From contig NZ_CP073586.1 of the NCBI RefSeq assembly GCF_022267555.1, forward strand, positions 1 to 64,000: 64,000 nucleotides of DNA, written 5' to 3'. Made by a program: the position numbers and the translations under genes. The notes below the pieces were generated by a model, which worked only from the letters and a program-made list of their open reading frames with translations, made no database searches and was not told the origin of the DNA. Positions 53,871 through 63,755 of the stretch are shown here, piece after piece. Numbering within the stretch: position 1 is the stretch's first letter; each line of letters starts with the position of its first letter. The DNA is from Proteiniphilum propionicum. GTDB lineage: Bacteria > Bacteroidota > Bacteroidia > Bacteroidales > Dysgonomonadaceae.

Positions 53871-54710
53871 GTGAAGGAGCAGTTTTCTGCAAAAGCGGGT
53901 GCCATCGGTATATTCGATTCCGGGTATGGCGGACTCACGGTTTTGTCCGGGATAAGGGCCATCATGCCTGGGTACGACTATATTTACCTGGGCGATAATG
54001 CACGTGCTCCTTATGGTAACCGCTCCTTTGAGAGGGTTTACGAATTCACACTTGAAGCGGTAAAATGGTTTTTTTCACAAGGCTGTCATTTGGTAATCCT
54101 GGCATGTAACACAGCCTCGGCAAAAGCACTGAGAACCATCCAGCAAGCCAATCTGCCGGCAATAGATCCACAGAGAAGGGTACTGGGCGTTATCCGTCCA
54201 ACAGCAGAGTCTGTTGAAGGCTTATCGAATACTGGTCATATTGGTGTGCTAGGAACAGAGGGAACAATACAATCGCGATCTTATGAGATTGAAATTAAAA
54301 AACTTCATCCACATCTTACTGTAACAGGCGAAGCATGTCCCATGTGGGTGCCTTTAGTGGAGAACAGGGAGTATGATAAGCCGGGGGCCGATTATTTTGT
54401 AAAACAACATATCAAACGCCTCCTTGAGAGAGATCCGCTAATAGACACTATAATACTGGGATGTACACACTATCCTCTGCTGATGCAGAAGATTAATCAG
54501 TACCTGCCTGAGAATGTAAAAGCCATTGCTCAGGCAAGATATATAGCCGAAAGCCTGAACGATTATCTGAAAAGGCATCCCGAGATGGATAAAAAATGTA
54601 CAAAAAACGGCACTGTAAAATATTTTACTACGGAATCGCCCGGGAAATTCAAACAACTGGCATCACTCTTTCTCAATGAACAGATTGATGCCGGGCAAAC
54701 AACACTTTAA
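53871..54710 (+). CDS. murI: Glutamate racemase
   Basis: A 279-residue enzyme that makes D-glutamate for peptidoglycan. It shows IGIFDSGYGGLTVL, the first catalytic cysteine in LACNTASAKAL and the second in ILGCTHYPLL. The reading frame starts with GTG at 53871, 15 nt after the ompH stop; no in-frame ATG lies upstream before a stop, so GTG is probably the true start. Adjacent cvpA begins 8 nt after its stop. Confidence 0.92.
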   Translation: MKEQFSAKAGAIGIFDSGYGGLTVLSGIRAIMPGYDYIYLGDNARAPYGNRSFERVYEFTLEAVKWFFSQGCHLVILACNTASAKALRTIQQANLPAIDPQRRVLGVIRPTAESVEGLSNTGHIGVLGTEGTIQSRSYEIEIKKLHPHLTVTGEACPMWVPLVENREYDKPGADYFVKQHIKRLLERDPLIDTIILGCTHYPLLMQKINQYLPENVKAIAQARYIAESLNDYLKRHPEMDKKCTKNGTVKYFTTESPGKFKQLASLFLNEQIDAGQTTL

Positions 54711-54718
54711 CTGAAATA

Positions 54719-55330
54719 ATGAATTGGTTCGATCTGACCATAGGTATTATTCTGCTTGTAGCTTTCATCAACGGATACCGCAAGGGATTCGTAATGCAGG
54801 TTATAGGTTTTGCAACAGTAGTGCTAGCAGCTATTTTCGGAGGAAGGATCGCGGAGAAAATTTTACCGGAAGTAATCAATATAAGTAATCTCTCAACCGA
54901 TGCTGCAAAGGTTTTATCCTTTATCCTTGCTTTTGCATTAATTGCCATAGTACTCTCACTGATAGGCCGCCTTTTGCAGCGATTTATCGATATGGTTTTT
55001 CTTAGTATCATAAACCGATTGCTGGGTGCCGTTATTGCAGCGGGTACCATGATGCTTTTTCTGAGCATTATACTTAATATGATACTTATGCTCGATAAAA
55101 ACGAGTTGATAATAAAGAAAAACATAAAGGAAGAGTCGTTCTTCTTTGAGCGTGTTGAGGTGGTTTTGCCTGCCATTGTTCCTTATATTGATAAAGAATT
55201 CAGTGATGGATATGTACCTGAAAAGTATCGTAAGGAAATAGAAAAAAAGTCGGACAGCATTTTTCAAACCAAGCCTAACTCAAACGCTATTGATTCAACT
55301 TTTCAAAAACGTCATTTCGAAACCAATTAA
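54719..55330 (+). CDS. CvpA-family membrane protein
   Basis: A 203-residue protein with about four helices: near 4-20, 25-45, 63-84 and 101-125. FDLTIGIILLVAFINGYRKGFV is the typical CvpA N-terminus. CvpA was named for colicin V production; the family is linked to envelope homeostasis, but a molecular role is unclear. A charged C-terminal tail of about 70 residues follows. It is tightly packed between murI and psd. Confidence 0.83.
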   Translation: MNWFDLTIGIILLVAFINGYRKGFVMQVIGFATVVLAAIFGGRIAEKILPEVINISNLSTDAAKVLSFILAFALIAIVLSLIGRLLQRFIDMVFLSIINRLLGAVIAAGTMMLFLSIILNMILMLDKNELIIKKNIKEESFFFERVEVVLPAIVPYIDKEFSDGYVPEKYRKEIEKKSDSIFQTKPNSNAIDSTFQKRHFETN

Positions 55331-55335
55331 AAAGC

Positions 55336-56013
55336 ATGAAGATAAGGATACACAAAGAGGGTAAAATTGCGCTGGTAAAAATTTTTGCAGCTCTTCTAAT
55401 GATTAATGCAGCTATCTTCTACTTTTTTCCAAACACTCTCTTTTCGGTAGTTATATTGGCGGTGTCGTTAATTTTGTTTGCAATGGCACTTAACTTTTAC
55501 AAAAAACCCGACCGGGTCTATAAGGGAGACCTTCACGGGTTGGTGAGCGCACCTGCCGACGGCAGGGTTGTTGTTATAGAAAAGGTGTTTGAGAAAATGT
55601 TTTTCAAAGAAGAATGTATACAGATCTCCATTTTCATGTCGTTTTTTAACGCACACTCTAACTGGGTACCGGTGAGTGGAAAAATCATCCACATGTCTCA
55701 CCTGGAGGGAAATTTTCATGCTGCATACCTGCCAAAATCGAGTCACGAGAATGAGCATACAAACATTCTGATTGAGACTCCCGATCATGGTAAAGTCCTA
55801 ACAAAGCAGATTGCCGGTGCTGTTGCACGAAGGATTGTCACCTACGTAAATGAAGGCGATGAGGTACATATAGGTTCACCGTTAGGTTTTATAAAACTGG
55901 GCTCCAGAATGGATGTTTTTCTGCCGCTCGGAAGTGAAATCCTTGTTGACCTTGGCGAAGAGGTGCGTTCCAACGCAACCTTTCTTGCACGTCTGCCCCA
56001 AAAAGATAAATAG
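55336..56013 (+). CDS. psd: Phosphatidylserine decarboxylase (short form)
   Basis: A 225-residue proenzyme of the type-II-like short family that converts phosphatidylserine to phosphatidylethanolamine. One or two membrane helices (about 9-48) precede the catalytic domain; SAPADGRVVV and FMSFFNAHSNWVPVSG are family motifs. The C-terminal KLGSRMDVFLPLG contains the GS self-cleavage site that yields the pyruvoyl group. It ends 2 nt before pssA, so substrate and product enzymes are coupled. Confidence 0.93.
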   Translation: MKIRIHKEGKIALVKIFAALLMINAAIFYFFPNTLFSVVILAVSLILFAMALNFYKKPDRVYKGDLHGLVSAPADGRVVVIEKVFEKMFFKEECIQISIFMSFFNAHSNWVPVSGKIIHMSHLEGNFHAAYLPKSSHENEHTNILIETPDHGKVLTKQIAGAVARRIVTYVNEGDEVHIGSPLGFIKLGSRMDVFLPLGSEILVDLGEEVRSNATFLARLPQKDK

Positions 56014-56015
56014 TT

Positions 56016-56735
56016 ATGCGGAAACAGATACCAAATATTTTAACATTACTTAATCTCTTTTCAGGATGTATAGCTATCACTATGGCCTTTCAGGGAAACT
56101 TCACGGCTGTGGCAATATGGGTCGCTGTTGCTGCACTTTTCGATTTTTTGGATGGGATGGCTGCACGTATATTGAAAGCATACTCTGCCATTGGGAAAGA
56201 ACTGGACTCACTTGCCGATGTAGTCAGTTTCGGGGTTGCCCCGGCATCAGCAGTGTTTATTCTGCTGCGTGACCACTCCCTCTTTCCCGGCTATCTGGAT
56301 ACCGGCAGCTTATTTATCCCATATCTGGCATTCCTTATTCCTGTTTTTTCCGCACTCAGGCTTGCCCGGTTCAATATCGATGATAGAGAAACTACTACAT
56401 TCATGGGACTCCCGACACCCGCTAACGGGCTCTTCTGGGTAAGCTACTGCTGCGGATTGCATGTCTTGACCAGTGAAAAAGAATATCTTTTTTATATTAC
56501 TGCCGGTGCAATATTTCTGATGTCTCTTCTAATGGTCTCAGGAATACCGATGTTTTCACTTAAAATAAAACAGATCAGATTAAAAGGCAATGAGAGACAA
56601 TTGCTTTTAATATTGCTGATGATAGCTTTTATTGCCATTTGGGGTATAATTGGTGTTGCCTTTGGAATAGTATCATATATTGTTCTTTCAATTGTACTTT
56701 CAAGCAAATTTTTTGCATCTGAATCCGAAGAATAG
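56016..56735 (+). CDS. pssA: CDP-diacylglycerol--serine O-phosphatidyltransferase
   Basis: A 239-residue membrane enzyme that makes phosphatidylserine from CDP-diacylglycerol and serine. The CDP-alcohol transferase signature DG-x2-AR-x8-G-x3-D-x3-D is visible as DGMAARILKAYSAIGKELD and SLAD. About six to eight helices surround it. The product is decarboxylated by the adjacent Psd, completing phosphatidylethanolamine synthesis. Confidence 0.94.
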   Translation: MRKQIPNILTLLNLFSGCIAITMAFQGNFTAVAIWVAVAALFDFLDGMAARILKAYSAIGKELDSLADVVSFGVAPASAVFILLRDHSLFPGYLDTGSLFIPYLAFLIPVFSALRLARFNIDDRETTTFMGLPTPANGLFWVSYCCGLHVLTSEKEYLFYITAGAIFLMSLLMVSGIPMFSLKIKQIRLKGNERQLLLILLMIAFIAIWGIIGVAFGIVSYIVLSIVLSSKFFASESEE

Positions 56736-56928
56736 TCGCATCTGCCGTCATTTAAGTCATGCCTGGCATCAATCCATCCTGCATTTTGCAGAATATATGG
56801 CGCCTTCTTTCACTTCAGTCAGCGCCCGGGTCAACAAGTAGCAATTCGTTAAATAATACAAACATAATCAATCTATTGTCCGATTCATTGTATCTTTACT
56901 TTATTATTAAATATTTTTCATTCACCAT

Positions 56929-57171
56929 ATGGGATTTCTGATTAAATTTTTTTTAGTATTCATGGCTGTTTATTTCCTGATGAAATCATTCGGAAGATGG
57001 CTATTGGGAAAACGTACAAGACATTCTTCAAATTACGGCCGGCAACAGTCCAGACAGAATAAACAACCGGAATCACAGGAAAATCGTATCATCGAATATC
57101 AAAAAAAAAGATTTGAATCAAGTGAAGCGGAAGATGTGGATTTTGTGGAAATAAAAGATCATAACAGATAA
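56929..57171 (+). CDS. DUF4834-type small membrane protein
   Basis: An 80-residue protein with one N-terminal helix (LIKFFLVFMAVYFLMKSF), a basic glycosylation-free linker rich in R, Q and S, and an acidic end (EAEDVDFVEIKDH). This matches the pattern of DUF4834 proteins of Bacteroidetes; function unknown. It lies 193 nt after pssA, a gap with no other gene, and before a strong terminator. Confidence 0.65.
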   Translation: MGFLIKFFLVFMAVYFLMKSFGRWLLGKRTRHSSNYGRQQSRQNKQPESQENRIIEYQKKRFESSEAEDVDFVEIKDHNR

Positions 57172-57208
57172 TATTTTATTGTAAACAATAGATCAATATA
57201 TCAATGAT

Positions 57209-57239
57209 GGGGCTGTTCCAAAAGGGCAGCCCCTTTTTT
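57209..57239 (+). terminator. Intrinsic terminator after DUF4834
   Basis: GGGGCTG (57209-57215), an 11-base loop, CAGCCCC (57227-57233) and a T run. It separates the phospholipid/envelope group from the secretion genes. Confidence 0.88.
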
Positions 57240-57375
57240 AAAAAAGCAGGCGGCATCTTGTTAACATTCATATACACTTTTCGCAAAAAATAAAAGATAT
57301 TTTTCTGAGATGATGAAAAGCTAAGAAGTAACCGCTTAAACACAATTTTTCCATCGCTTTTCAGTTATATAGTTG

Positions 57376-58419
57376 ATGGGAAAACGAAGGTTTCTGTGTT
57401 TACTGTTTCTGTCAGCCTGCTGTCTACTACATATGCAGGCTCAGTGGAATGCTCCTTTCAGTCACTACTGGATGGCAAAAGGTTACTATAATCCTTCATT
57501 TGCGGGCGAGGGTAGCCAGATAAGAGCAACTGTACTGTACCGATATCAGTGGACAGGTATAAAAAACGCCCCGCAAAGAATGCTCATTACAGGCGATATG
57601 CCTTTCTTGTTCCATAACAGGCTGCATGCCGCCGGTGTGGTTGCATACTACGATGTTAGCGGGACATTTCGCAACTCACTGCTGGCAGCTCAGTACTGCC
57701 TCAGGCAGCCTGCAGGCAAAGGATTTCTAAACATAGGTTTACAGGCAGGGGTATACAACCTTGCCTTCGATCCGGGAAGCATCAGTATTACCGGCGATCA
57801 CACCCAACAGGATATGAGGGGCACAGTGGAAGTTTATCGTGCCTCCGGAAAAGTGTTCGACCTAAATGCAGGTATCTCCTGGATAGGGGATAACAGCTTC
57901 GCAGGCATATCAGCCATGCACACCGGTCGTCCACGGTTTTCCGTTTTCAGCGACTCCATCACCGGCAATACTCCCATTGCCTCAAATACAGCTAGTATAA
58001 CCGACGCATCCCCAGGCAACACTAACTACAATGACCTGCAACCCAATTCTAATGACTCTTTTGTTCCGCGCTCCTATATTTTTATTGCCGGATGCAATAT
58101 AAGACTGTTTTATCCGTTAGAAATAAAACCTATAGTGTTGCTTGAAACCGAACCCGGCGATACACAGGTGCTGACAACAATTCGTCTGGAATATGATAAA
58201 AAATACTCCGGCGGAATCTCGTGGCGGAAAGGCGACGGGTATGCCATTTTTACAGGGGCCAACCTTGAAGATCTGGAGTTTGGTTATGCCTGCTCCTTTC
58301 ATTCTAAGGGAATGGGAAAAGACAGCCGGGGCAGCCACGAATTGTATCTGCGGTACAACATCTCATCCTGCATTTTTAAGTCGGCCCGTCAGCCACATAA
58401 AAGCATCAGGCTTTTGTAG
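57376..58419 (+). CDS. porP: PorP/SprF-family type IX secretion outer-membrane protein
   Basis: A 347-residue barrel protein from the ATG at 57376; a TTG directly before it is unlikely to be used. The signal peptide is MGKRRFLCLLFLSACCLLHMQAQ. WNAPFSHYWMAKGYYNPSFAG is the hallmark N-terminus of PorP/SprF, and the C-terminus shows barrel strands. PorP proteins attach the T9SS machinery or its surface products to the outer membrane. It is the first of porP-gldKLMN, as in Porphyromonas gingivalis porPKLMN, with 180 nt to gldK. Confidence 0.88.
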   Translation: MGKRRFLCLLFLSACCLLHMQAQWNAPFSHYWMAKGYYNPSFAGEGSQIRATVLYRYQWTGIKNAPQRMLITGDMPFLFHNRLHAAGVVAYYDVSGTFRNSLLAAQYCLRQPAGKGFLNIGLQAGVYNLAFDPGSISITGDHTQQDMRGTVEVYRASGKVFDLNAGISWIGDNSFAGISAMHTGRPRFSVFSDSITGNTPIASNTASITDASPGNTNYNDLQPNSNDSFVPRSYIFIAGCNIRLFYPLEIKPIVLLETEPGDTQVLTTIRLEYDKKYSGGISWRKGDGYAIFTGANLEDLEFGYACSFHSKGMGKDSRGSHELYLRYNISSCIFKSARQPHKSIRLL

Positions 58420-58599
58420 AGAAGTGATTTGGCGTAAAGCAAAATCGTTTACTACCCGAATGATACTTCAGATTTGTTGCATAAAAGTGATGTGATGTAA
58501 AGAACGTGAAAATAAGGTGAAAACCAGGGTAGCACCGATTTGAGAAGAAACAAAAAGATCTATAAAGGAATTTATAATTGATTTTTAAAAAGATATTGC

Positions 58600-60018
58600 A
58601 TGAGAAGATCCATCTTATTATTACTGCTATTCACCACGGTCATTTCCTGTGGAAGGCGCTGGACCTGGAGCAGCACGGGGGGAGAGCTCACAGGCGTACC
58701 CGTGGGAAAGGTGTGGAATGAACCCACTCCCTACAACATGGTGCTGGTATCTCGCGGTGCATACAACATGGGCCCGGGTGAGATCGATTCGCTATGGGGG
58801 ATCACCATTTCCACCAGGGGTGTTTCGGTAGATAACTTCTGGATGGACGAAACCGAAATCACCAATTCACAATACAAGCAGTTTGTTTATTGGGTGCGCG
58901 ATTCCATTATACGTGAACGGCTGGCCGATCCGGCATGGGCGGGTGATGATTTCTACAAGATTAGCGAAGATGAATATGGAGACCCTGTCACACCCCGCCT
59001 CAACTGGTCACTCCCCATTCCATGGACAAGAAATACTGAAGAGGAAGAAGCAGCCATAAACAGCATTTACAAAATACACCCCATCACCGGAAAACGAATG
59101 CTCGATGCCAGTCAGCTGAACTTCCGTTATGAGTGGTTCGATGAGGCAGAAGCGGCCAAGCGTGAGCATCGTCTGAATCCGGCTGAAAGGACACTCAACA
59201 CCGATATTTCAATTAACCCTGATGAGGTGGTATTGATCTCGAAAGATACGGCATACATAGCACCCGACGGACGCATAGTGAATGAGACCATCACTCGTCC
59301 GCTGAGCAGCCTCTACGATTTTGTTCACACTCGCATCGTAAATATCTATCCCGACACCACCTGTTGGGTTAACGATTTTCCAAATGCCAAAAACGATTAC
59401 TATATGCGCAACTACTTTGCCAGCCCTGCATATGCACACCATCCCGTGGTAGGAGTTTCATGGGAACAGGCAACCGCCTTTTGTGAGTGGCGTACTATGT
59501 TTTTGAGGAGAAGTATAAACCGGGAAGACATTAAGATTGAAAAATACCGTCTCCCCACCGAAGCAGAATGGGAGATGGCTGCAAGGAATGCCAATTCCGG
59601 GAACAGTTATCCTTGGGAAAGCGACGGCACAACAAGCGAAAGCGGCTGCTACCAGGCTAACTTCAAGCCAGGTGACGGAGCTTATGCTGCCGATAATCAC
59701 CTTATACCGGCAAAGGTAAGAAGTTTTAGCCCAAACAATCTGGGTTTATATGATATGGCGGGAAATGTAGCCGAATGGACATCTACTGCTTATACTGGTT
59801 CAGGAAATGAACTGATGGGCGACCTGAATCCCGAATACAGCTACAATGCCACTACAGAAGACCCTTACATGATGAAACAAAAAGTGGTAAAGGGAGGCTC
59901 CTGGAAGGATATATCCACCTTTATCCGCTCCGATATGCGCGACAGTGAGTTCCAGAACCGCGGGCGCTCTTTTATAGGATTCCGTTGTGTCAGAACACAG
60001 GTGGGAGGAAGCAGATAA
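58600..60018 (+). CDS. gldK: T9SS lipoprotein GldK/PorK
   Basis: A 472-residue lipoprotein with signal MRRSILLLLLFTTVISC (cysteine 17) and a formylglycine-generating-enzyme (SUMF1) fold: NMVLVSRGAYNMGPGE, FWMDETEITNSQYKQF, EKYRLPTEAEWEMAARN and GRSFIGFRCVRT. GldK/PorK forms, with GldN/PorN, the periplasmic ring of the type IX secretion system at the outer membrane. The SUMF1 fold here is structural rather than enzymatic. The following gene starts 25 nt downstream. Confidence 0.94.
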   Translation: MRRSILLLLLFTTVISCGRRWTWSSTGGELTGVPVGKVWNEPTPYNMVLVSRGAYNMGPGEIDSLWGITISTRGVSVDNFWMDETEITNSQYKQFVYWVRDSIIRERLADPAWAGDDFYKISEDEYGDPVTPRLNWSLPIPWTRNTEEEEAAINSIYKIHPITGKRMLDASQLNFRYEWFDEAEAAKREHRLNPAERTLNTDISINPDEVVLISKDTAYIAPDGRIVNETITRPLSSLYDFVHTRIVNIYPDTTCWVNDFPNAKNDYYMRNYFASPAYAHHPVVGVSWEQATAFCEWRTMFLRRSINREDIKIEKYRLPTEAEWEMAARNANSGNSYPWESDGTTSESGCYQANFKPGDGAYAADNHLIPAKVRSFSPNNLGLYDMAGNVAEWTSTAYTGSGNELMGDLNPEYSYNATTEDPYMMKQKVVKGGSWKDISTFIRSDMRDSEFQNRGRSFIGFRCVRTQVGGSR

Positions 60019-60043
60019 AACAGAACATCAACAAAAAAAAGAT

Positions 60044-60826
60044 ATGATCGCATACAAAAAATATAAAAACAGGCTAGAAAAGTTCCTTCAAGGTGAACAG
60101 GGAAAACGGTTCATCAATTTCGCCTACAGCTTTGGCGCAGCTATCGTTATACTGGGAGCGATGTTCAATCTGCTGCACTTCCCTTTCGGCAACGAGATTT
60201 TCTTTTTTGGTATGATCACCGAAGTGGTTGTCTTTATCCTTTCGGCATTCGACACCCCGGTACGCGACTACCGCTGGGAGCAGGTGTTCCCTGCCCTCTC
60301 TAATCATAAACCGGAAAAGTATCCCGGCCTTTCTTCACAAACAACAGGCCTTAACGATTCAACAACTGCACCATCACAAACTGGAGTATCAAATCCCCTT
60401 GGGTACACCACTAAAGCCAGTGTCCGTCAGAATAAAGATGATGGCAGCGGCATGACTCCCCGAGAACCTGTTTCACAACCTTTTACCCGGGATGCCGAAA
60501 CAGAGATAACACAAAATCTATCCCTGCATGCCCGTGAGTACAGTAATCAGATAGAAAACCTCAACCGTACCCTGTCGGGGCTAAACTCCATCTATGAGAT
60601 CCATTTAAGGAGCATCAGCGGGCAAATCGATACCATTGAGCAGATCAATAGAGGGTTGGCCCGTATCAAAACAATGTACAACGATACTATACCCGATGGG
60701 TCTGTTATCAGTGAGGAGACAGAAAAAATGGCCGGCAGGCTCAAAGAACTGAACGAAGTATATGCCAGGATGCTGAATGCCATAACCCTAAACAGGAGCA
60801 ATAACACTGCAAACAACAATCCATAA
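60044..60826 (+). CDS. gldL: T9SS inner-membrane motor protein GldL/PorL
   Basis: Start at the Met of MIAYKKYKNRLEKFLQGEQG (60044), 260 residues; an upstream frame from 59987 overlaps gldK by 32 nt. Two helices (about 24-44 and 52-70) carry the key glutamate E60 (MITEVVVFIL), equivalent to the TMH2 glutamate of GldL implicated in proton use. The cytoplasmic remainder is linker plus coiled coil (ENLNRTLSGLNSIYEIHLRSIS). With GldM it forms the proton-driven rotary motor of the T9SS. Confidence 0.93.
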   Translation: MIAYKKYKNRLEKFLQGEQGKRFINFAYSFGAAIVILGAMFNLLHFPFGNEIFFFGMITEVVVFILSAFDTPVRDYRWEQVFPALSNHKPEKYPGLSSQTTGLNDSTTAPSQTGVSNPLGYTTKASVRQNKDDGSGMTPREPVSQPFTRDAETEITQNLSLHAREYSNQIENLNRTLSGLNSIYEIHLRSISGQIDTIEQINRGLARIKTMYNDTIPDGSVISEETEKMAGRLKELNEVYARMLNAITLNRSNNTANNNP

Positions 60827-60837
60827 TAACCAACTCC

Positions 60838-62388
60838 ATGGCAGTAAACAGTCCCAATTCCCCTCGCCAGAAGATGATCAACCTGATGTACCTGGTTTTT
60901 ATAGCCATGCTTGCCCTCAACGTCTCTGTTGAAGTACTTGACGGGTTTAAGCTGGTGGATAACAGCCTTAAAAACTCCTCTGCCACAATGCTAGAGCGGA
61001 ACCAGCTTATTATGAACAAGTTGTCAGTTTACAATCAGCAAAACCCGGAAAAGGCGGGAGAGTGGTACCGGAAAGGAGTACAGGTGCGTACAATGAGCGA
61101 CTCACTCACAAGCTATATCAATGAGCTAAAATACCGTATGGTAAGGAAGGCCGATGGAAAGAGAGCAGATATCAGTAATATCAAACACAAAGAAGATCAG
61201 GAAGCTGCATCAGTAGTGATGCTGTCCCCTGTTAACGGAGAAGGGAAAAAACTTAGGAGAGCCATCGACAGCTATCGTGAAACGATCGCACTTTTAGTTC
61301 CGGACCCCGGCTACAAAGCGATTATCAAAAAAAACCTCAGCACACAATACAAAACTGGGAACAAAAGCTGGGAGGCCTCCCTTTTTGAGCATATGCCCCT
61401 GACAGCGGCAATAACCATGTTAACGAAGATTGAGAATGACATCCGCTCATCTGAAGGGGAAGCCCTCACCAACATCCTTAATAGTGTGGATGTAGGTGAC
61501 ATCGGTGTAAATCGGCTAAACGCATATATAATTCCCGAGTCCGGCATAGTGATACGTGGCAGCGCCTACAACGCCAGAGTCATCCTTTCCGCTGAAGATT
61601 CTACCAGGCATCCGCGCGTTTTTGTGAACGGCAAGCTGCTGGATGATGCAGATAAAGGATTTGTTTCCATCCCGGCAAACAACGCCGGCACCTTTCCAGT
61701 GGAAGGATACCTGGAGATAACCGGTGGCAACGGTCACGTTATTCGCCGCAATTTTTCGGGAAGTTACACTGTGGTCGAACCGTCCGCCACCATTGCCCCT
61801 GCAATGATGAACGTTTTGTACGCAGGTATCGGCAACGAGATAGATATCTCCGTTCCTGGAATCGCACCTCAGGATGTAAGCGCTACAATGACCAACGGAA
61901 CGCTTGCGCGGCGGGGGAACAGCTGGATTGCACATCCAGCGGCAGCAGGACAAAACACCGCCATCACCGTCTCCGCACGTACTGCTGGCGGAGAGCATCG
62001 CCGGGTGGCTACCCGGGAGTTCAGGGTACGCACTCTCCCCGACCCCTCCCCATATATCGAGCAGAGCGATGCCAAAGGGAATCTGATAATGTTTAAAGGA
62101 GGGAACCTGCCTAAAGCATCCCTGATGAAGGCCGATGGCATAAAAGCTGCTATAGACGATGGCATTCTTTCCGTACCCTTTCAGGTGAGAACCTTCCGTA
62201 CTGTTTTTTTCGACTCCATGGGCAACGCCATACCCGAGGTCTCCAACGGAAGCCTATTTTCGGAAAGACAGAAAGAGCAGATACGGCGTCTCTCACGTGG
62301 AAGCTACTTCTATATATCCGGTGTGAAAGCTACCGGCCCCGACGGTACCGAACGAGAGATAGCGGTAATGGAAGTGAGAGTACAATAA
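60838..62388 (+). CDS. gldM: T9SS motor protein GldM/PorM
   Basis: A 516-residue protein with a single N-terminal helix (RQKMINLMYLVFIAMLALNV) and a large periplasmic part folding into four domains in relatives. R10 at the start of the helix corresponds to the conserved basic residue that pairs with the GldL glutamate. It spans the periplasm and transmits motion from GldL to the GldK-GldN ring. Spacing to gldL is 11 nt, to gldN 49 nt. Confidence 0.94.
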   Translation: MAVNSPNSPRQKMINLMYLVFIAMLALNVSVEVLDGFKLVDNSLKNSSATMLERNQLIMNKLSVYNQQNPEKAGEWYRKGVQVRTMSDSLTSYINELKYRMVRKADGKRADISNIKHKEDQEAASVVMLSPVNGEGKKLRRAIDSYRETIALLVPDPGYKAIIKKNLSTQYKTGNKSWEASLFEHMPLTAAITMLTKIENDIRSSEGEALTNILNSVDVGDIGVNRLNAYIIPESGIVIRGSAYNARVILSAEDSTRHPRVFVNGKLLDDADKGFVSIPANNAGTFPVEGYLEITGGNGHVIRRNFSGSYTVVEPSATIAPAMMNVLYAGIGNEIDISVPGIAPQDVSATMTNGTLARRGNSWIAHPAAAGQNTAITVSARTAGGEHRRVATREFRVRTLPDPSPYIEQSDAKGNLIMFKGGNLPKASLMKADGIKAAIDDGILSVPFQVRTFRTVFFDSMGNAIPEVSNGSLFSERQKEQIRRLSRGSYFYISGVKATGPDGTEREIAVMEVRVQ

Positions 62389-62437
62389 AAAAATGGAGAG
62401 TAAATAGAATGACTACAAAGCGTTAGAATAGAATCAT

Positions 62438-63412
62438 ATGAGAACAATAACCATTATACTGATCATGCTGCTGGTAGGGGGAATAGAAGCAATATACCCT
62501 CAGGAAACGGCAAGGGAGAGGATAGAGCGGAAACAGCAGAGTGAGTCACTGATACAGAGTTCCGCCACAAGTATCCGCATGGAACAGATGAACCGAGGGC
62601 AGGATAAAGAGATTGAAAATGCAAAATGGTCGCGTGTCATTTACCGCTATCTCGACCTCTCCCACGAGGCCAACGCACCGCTCTATTATACGGGAGCACA
62701 TTCAGAAGGCAGAATAGACCTTTTCTCCATGATCTTCCGCCTGCTGCAAGCACAACGTATCCAGGCCTATGAATACCTCGATGGCCGTGAGGAGTTCACG
62801 GAGGAGTACCTGACCGATTTTTCGGAACTATTAAGACGGTTCGATATATATCACGATACAGTCAATGGTACAATTGTGGTAAACGATGCCGATGTGCCCT
62901 CCAAAGAGGTGCTGGGCTACTATCTGAAGGAGGCATACTACTTCGACAATACAACATCCACACTACGGGTGAAGCCCCTCGCCCTCTGCCCCATCCTTTT
63001 CCGGCATGAAGAAGTTGCATCCTCCGCTACCCGCTACCCCCTGTTCTGGATACCATACAGTGAACTTGAACCCTACACCCGCCGTATACCCGTGATGTCT
63101 TCAGCCTTCAATAATAGTATAAGCGGCACCATTGACGATTTTTTCAGAAAACGAAGCTACTATGGTGAGATTTACAAGACCATGAACCCCCGTAACCTGG
63201 CCATCTCGCAATACACTTCCACGCCAGAAGAGATGAAAGCCGAACAGGAAAGGATAGAAAAAGAGCTGATAGATTTTGAAAAACTCATCCGCAGTGAAGA
63301 AAAGGCTGTTACCCTGCCCCGCCAAACAAGCCGCCGCGGCAGCAAGCGTATCTCTGCCGGCACTCCAAGCTCCTCGGGAAACAAACACTCCATGCGCGGC
63401 CATAGGTACTGA
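62438..63412 (+). CDS. gldN: T9SS ring protein GldN/PorN
   Basis: A 324-residue periplasmic protein with signal peptide (MRTITIILIMLLVGGIEAIYPQ). WSRVIYRYLDLSHEANAPLYY, FRLLQAQRIQAYEYLDGREEFT and RHEEVASSATRYPLFWIPYSEL are typical GldN sequence. It joins GldK in the ring that the GldL-GldM motor drives. The C-terminal tail is basic (QTSRRGSKRISAG). It closes the secretion core cluster in this window. Confidence 0.93.
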   Translation: MRTITIILIMLLVGGIEAIYPQETARERIERKQQSESLIQSSATSIRMEQMNRGQDKEIENAKWSRVIYRYLDLSHEANAPLYYTGAHSEGRIDLFSMIFRLLQAQRIQAYEYLDGREEFTEEYLTDFSELLRRFDIYHDTVNGTIVVNDADVPSKEVLGYYLKEAYYFDNTTSTLRVKPLALCPILFRHEEVASSATRYPLFWIPYSELEPYTRRIPVMSSAFNNSISGTIDDFFRKRSYYGEIYKTMNPRNLAISQYTSTPEEMKAEQERIEKELIDFEKLIRSEEKAVTLPRQTSRRGSKRISAGTPSSSGNKHSMRGHRY

Positions 63413-63755
63413 CAAAATCCTTAAGTACATGCTACAAGTCCTGACCGTATCCATGAGACGGAATGACAGCTGCCTCATTAGTTTATTTTCATTTGATTTC
63501 AATACCCTGTAGTTTCCTGGAAAATTCCTTATATACAAGATTGGTTCAAGTGAGATACCATCATAAAGTCTCTTGTAATATCTTTGTAGGCAACAGATCA
63601 ACAGAAAATCGACTGTCCAGTGCGATACCAATGTTCATTGAGGCGGATTTAATCAAATTTCCTGATCTTACTGAAAACGGAAACATTCTAAACCGGATAA
63701 AGATAAATATCTCAATATTAATAACTATTTTTGCTGGAATAGTAAATGTATCAGC
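63413..63755 (+). promoter_or_regulatory. Gap after gldN with candidate promoter for the final gene
   Basis: No convincing gene in 343 bases; a 98-codon frame here overlaps the next start and lacks coding features. TATCTTTG at 63579-63586 matches TAnnTTTG and would give a leader of about 165 nt. No terminator is clear after gldN. Confidence 0.4.

Noticed and set aside
58526-58537. AGGGTAGCACCG before gldK resembles the T-box AGGGTGGNACCGCG
   Set aside because: No specifier stem, no terminator with T run, and a T-box before a secretion gene in this phylum is implausible; taken as chance.
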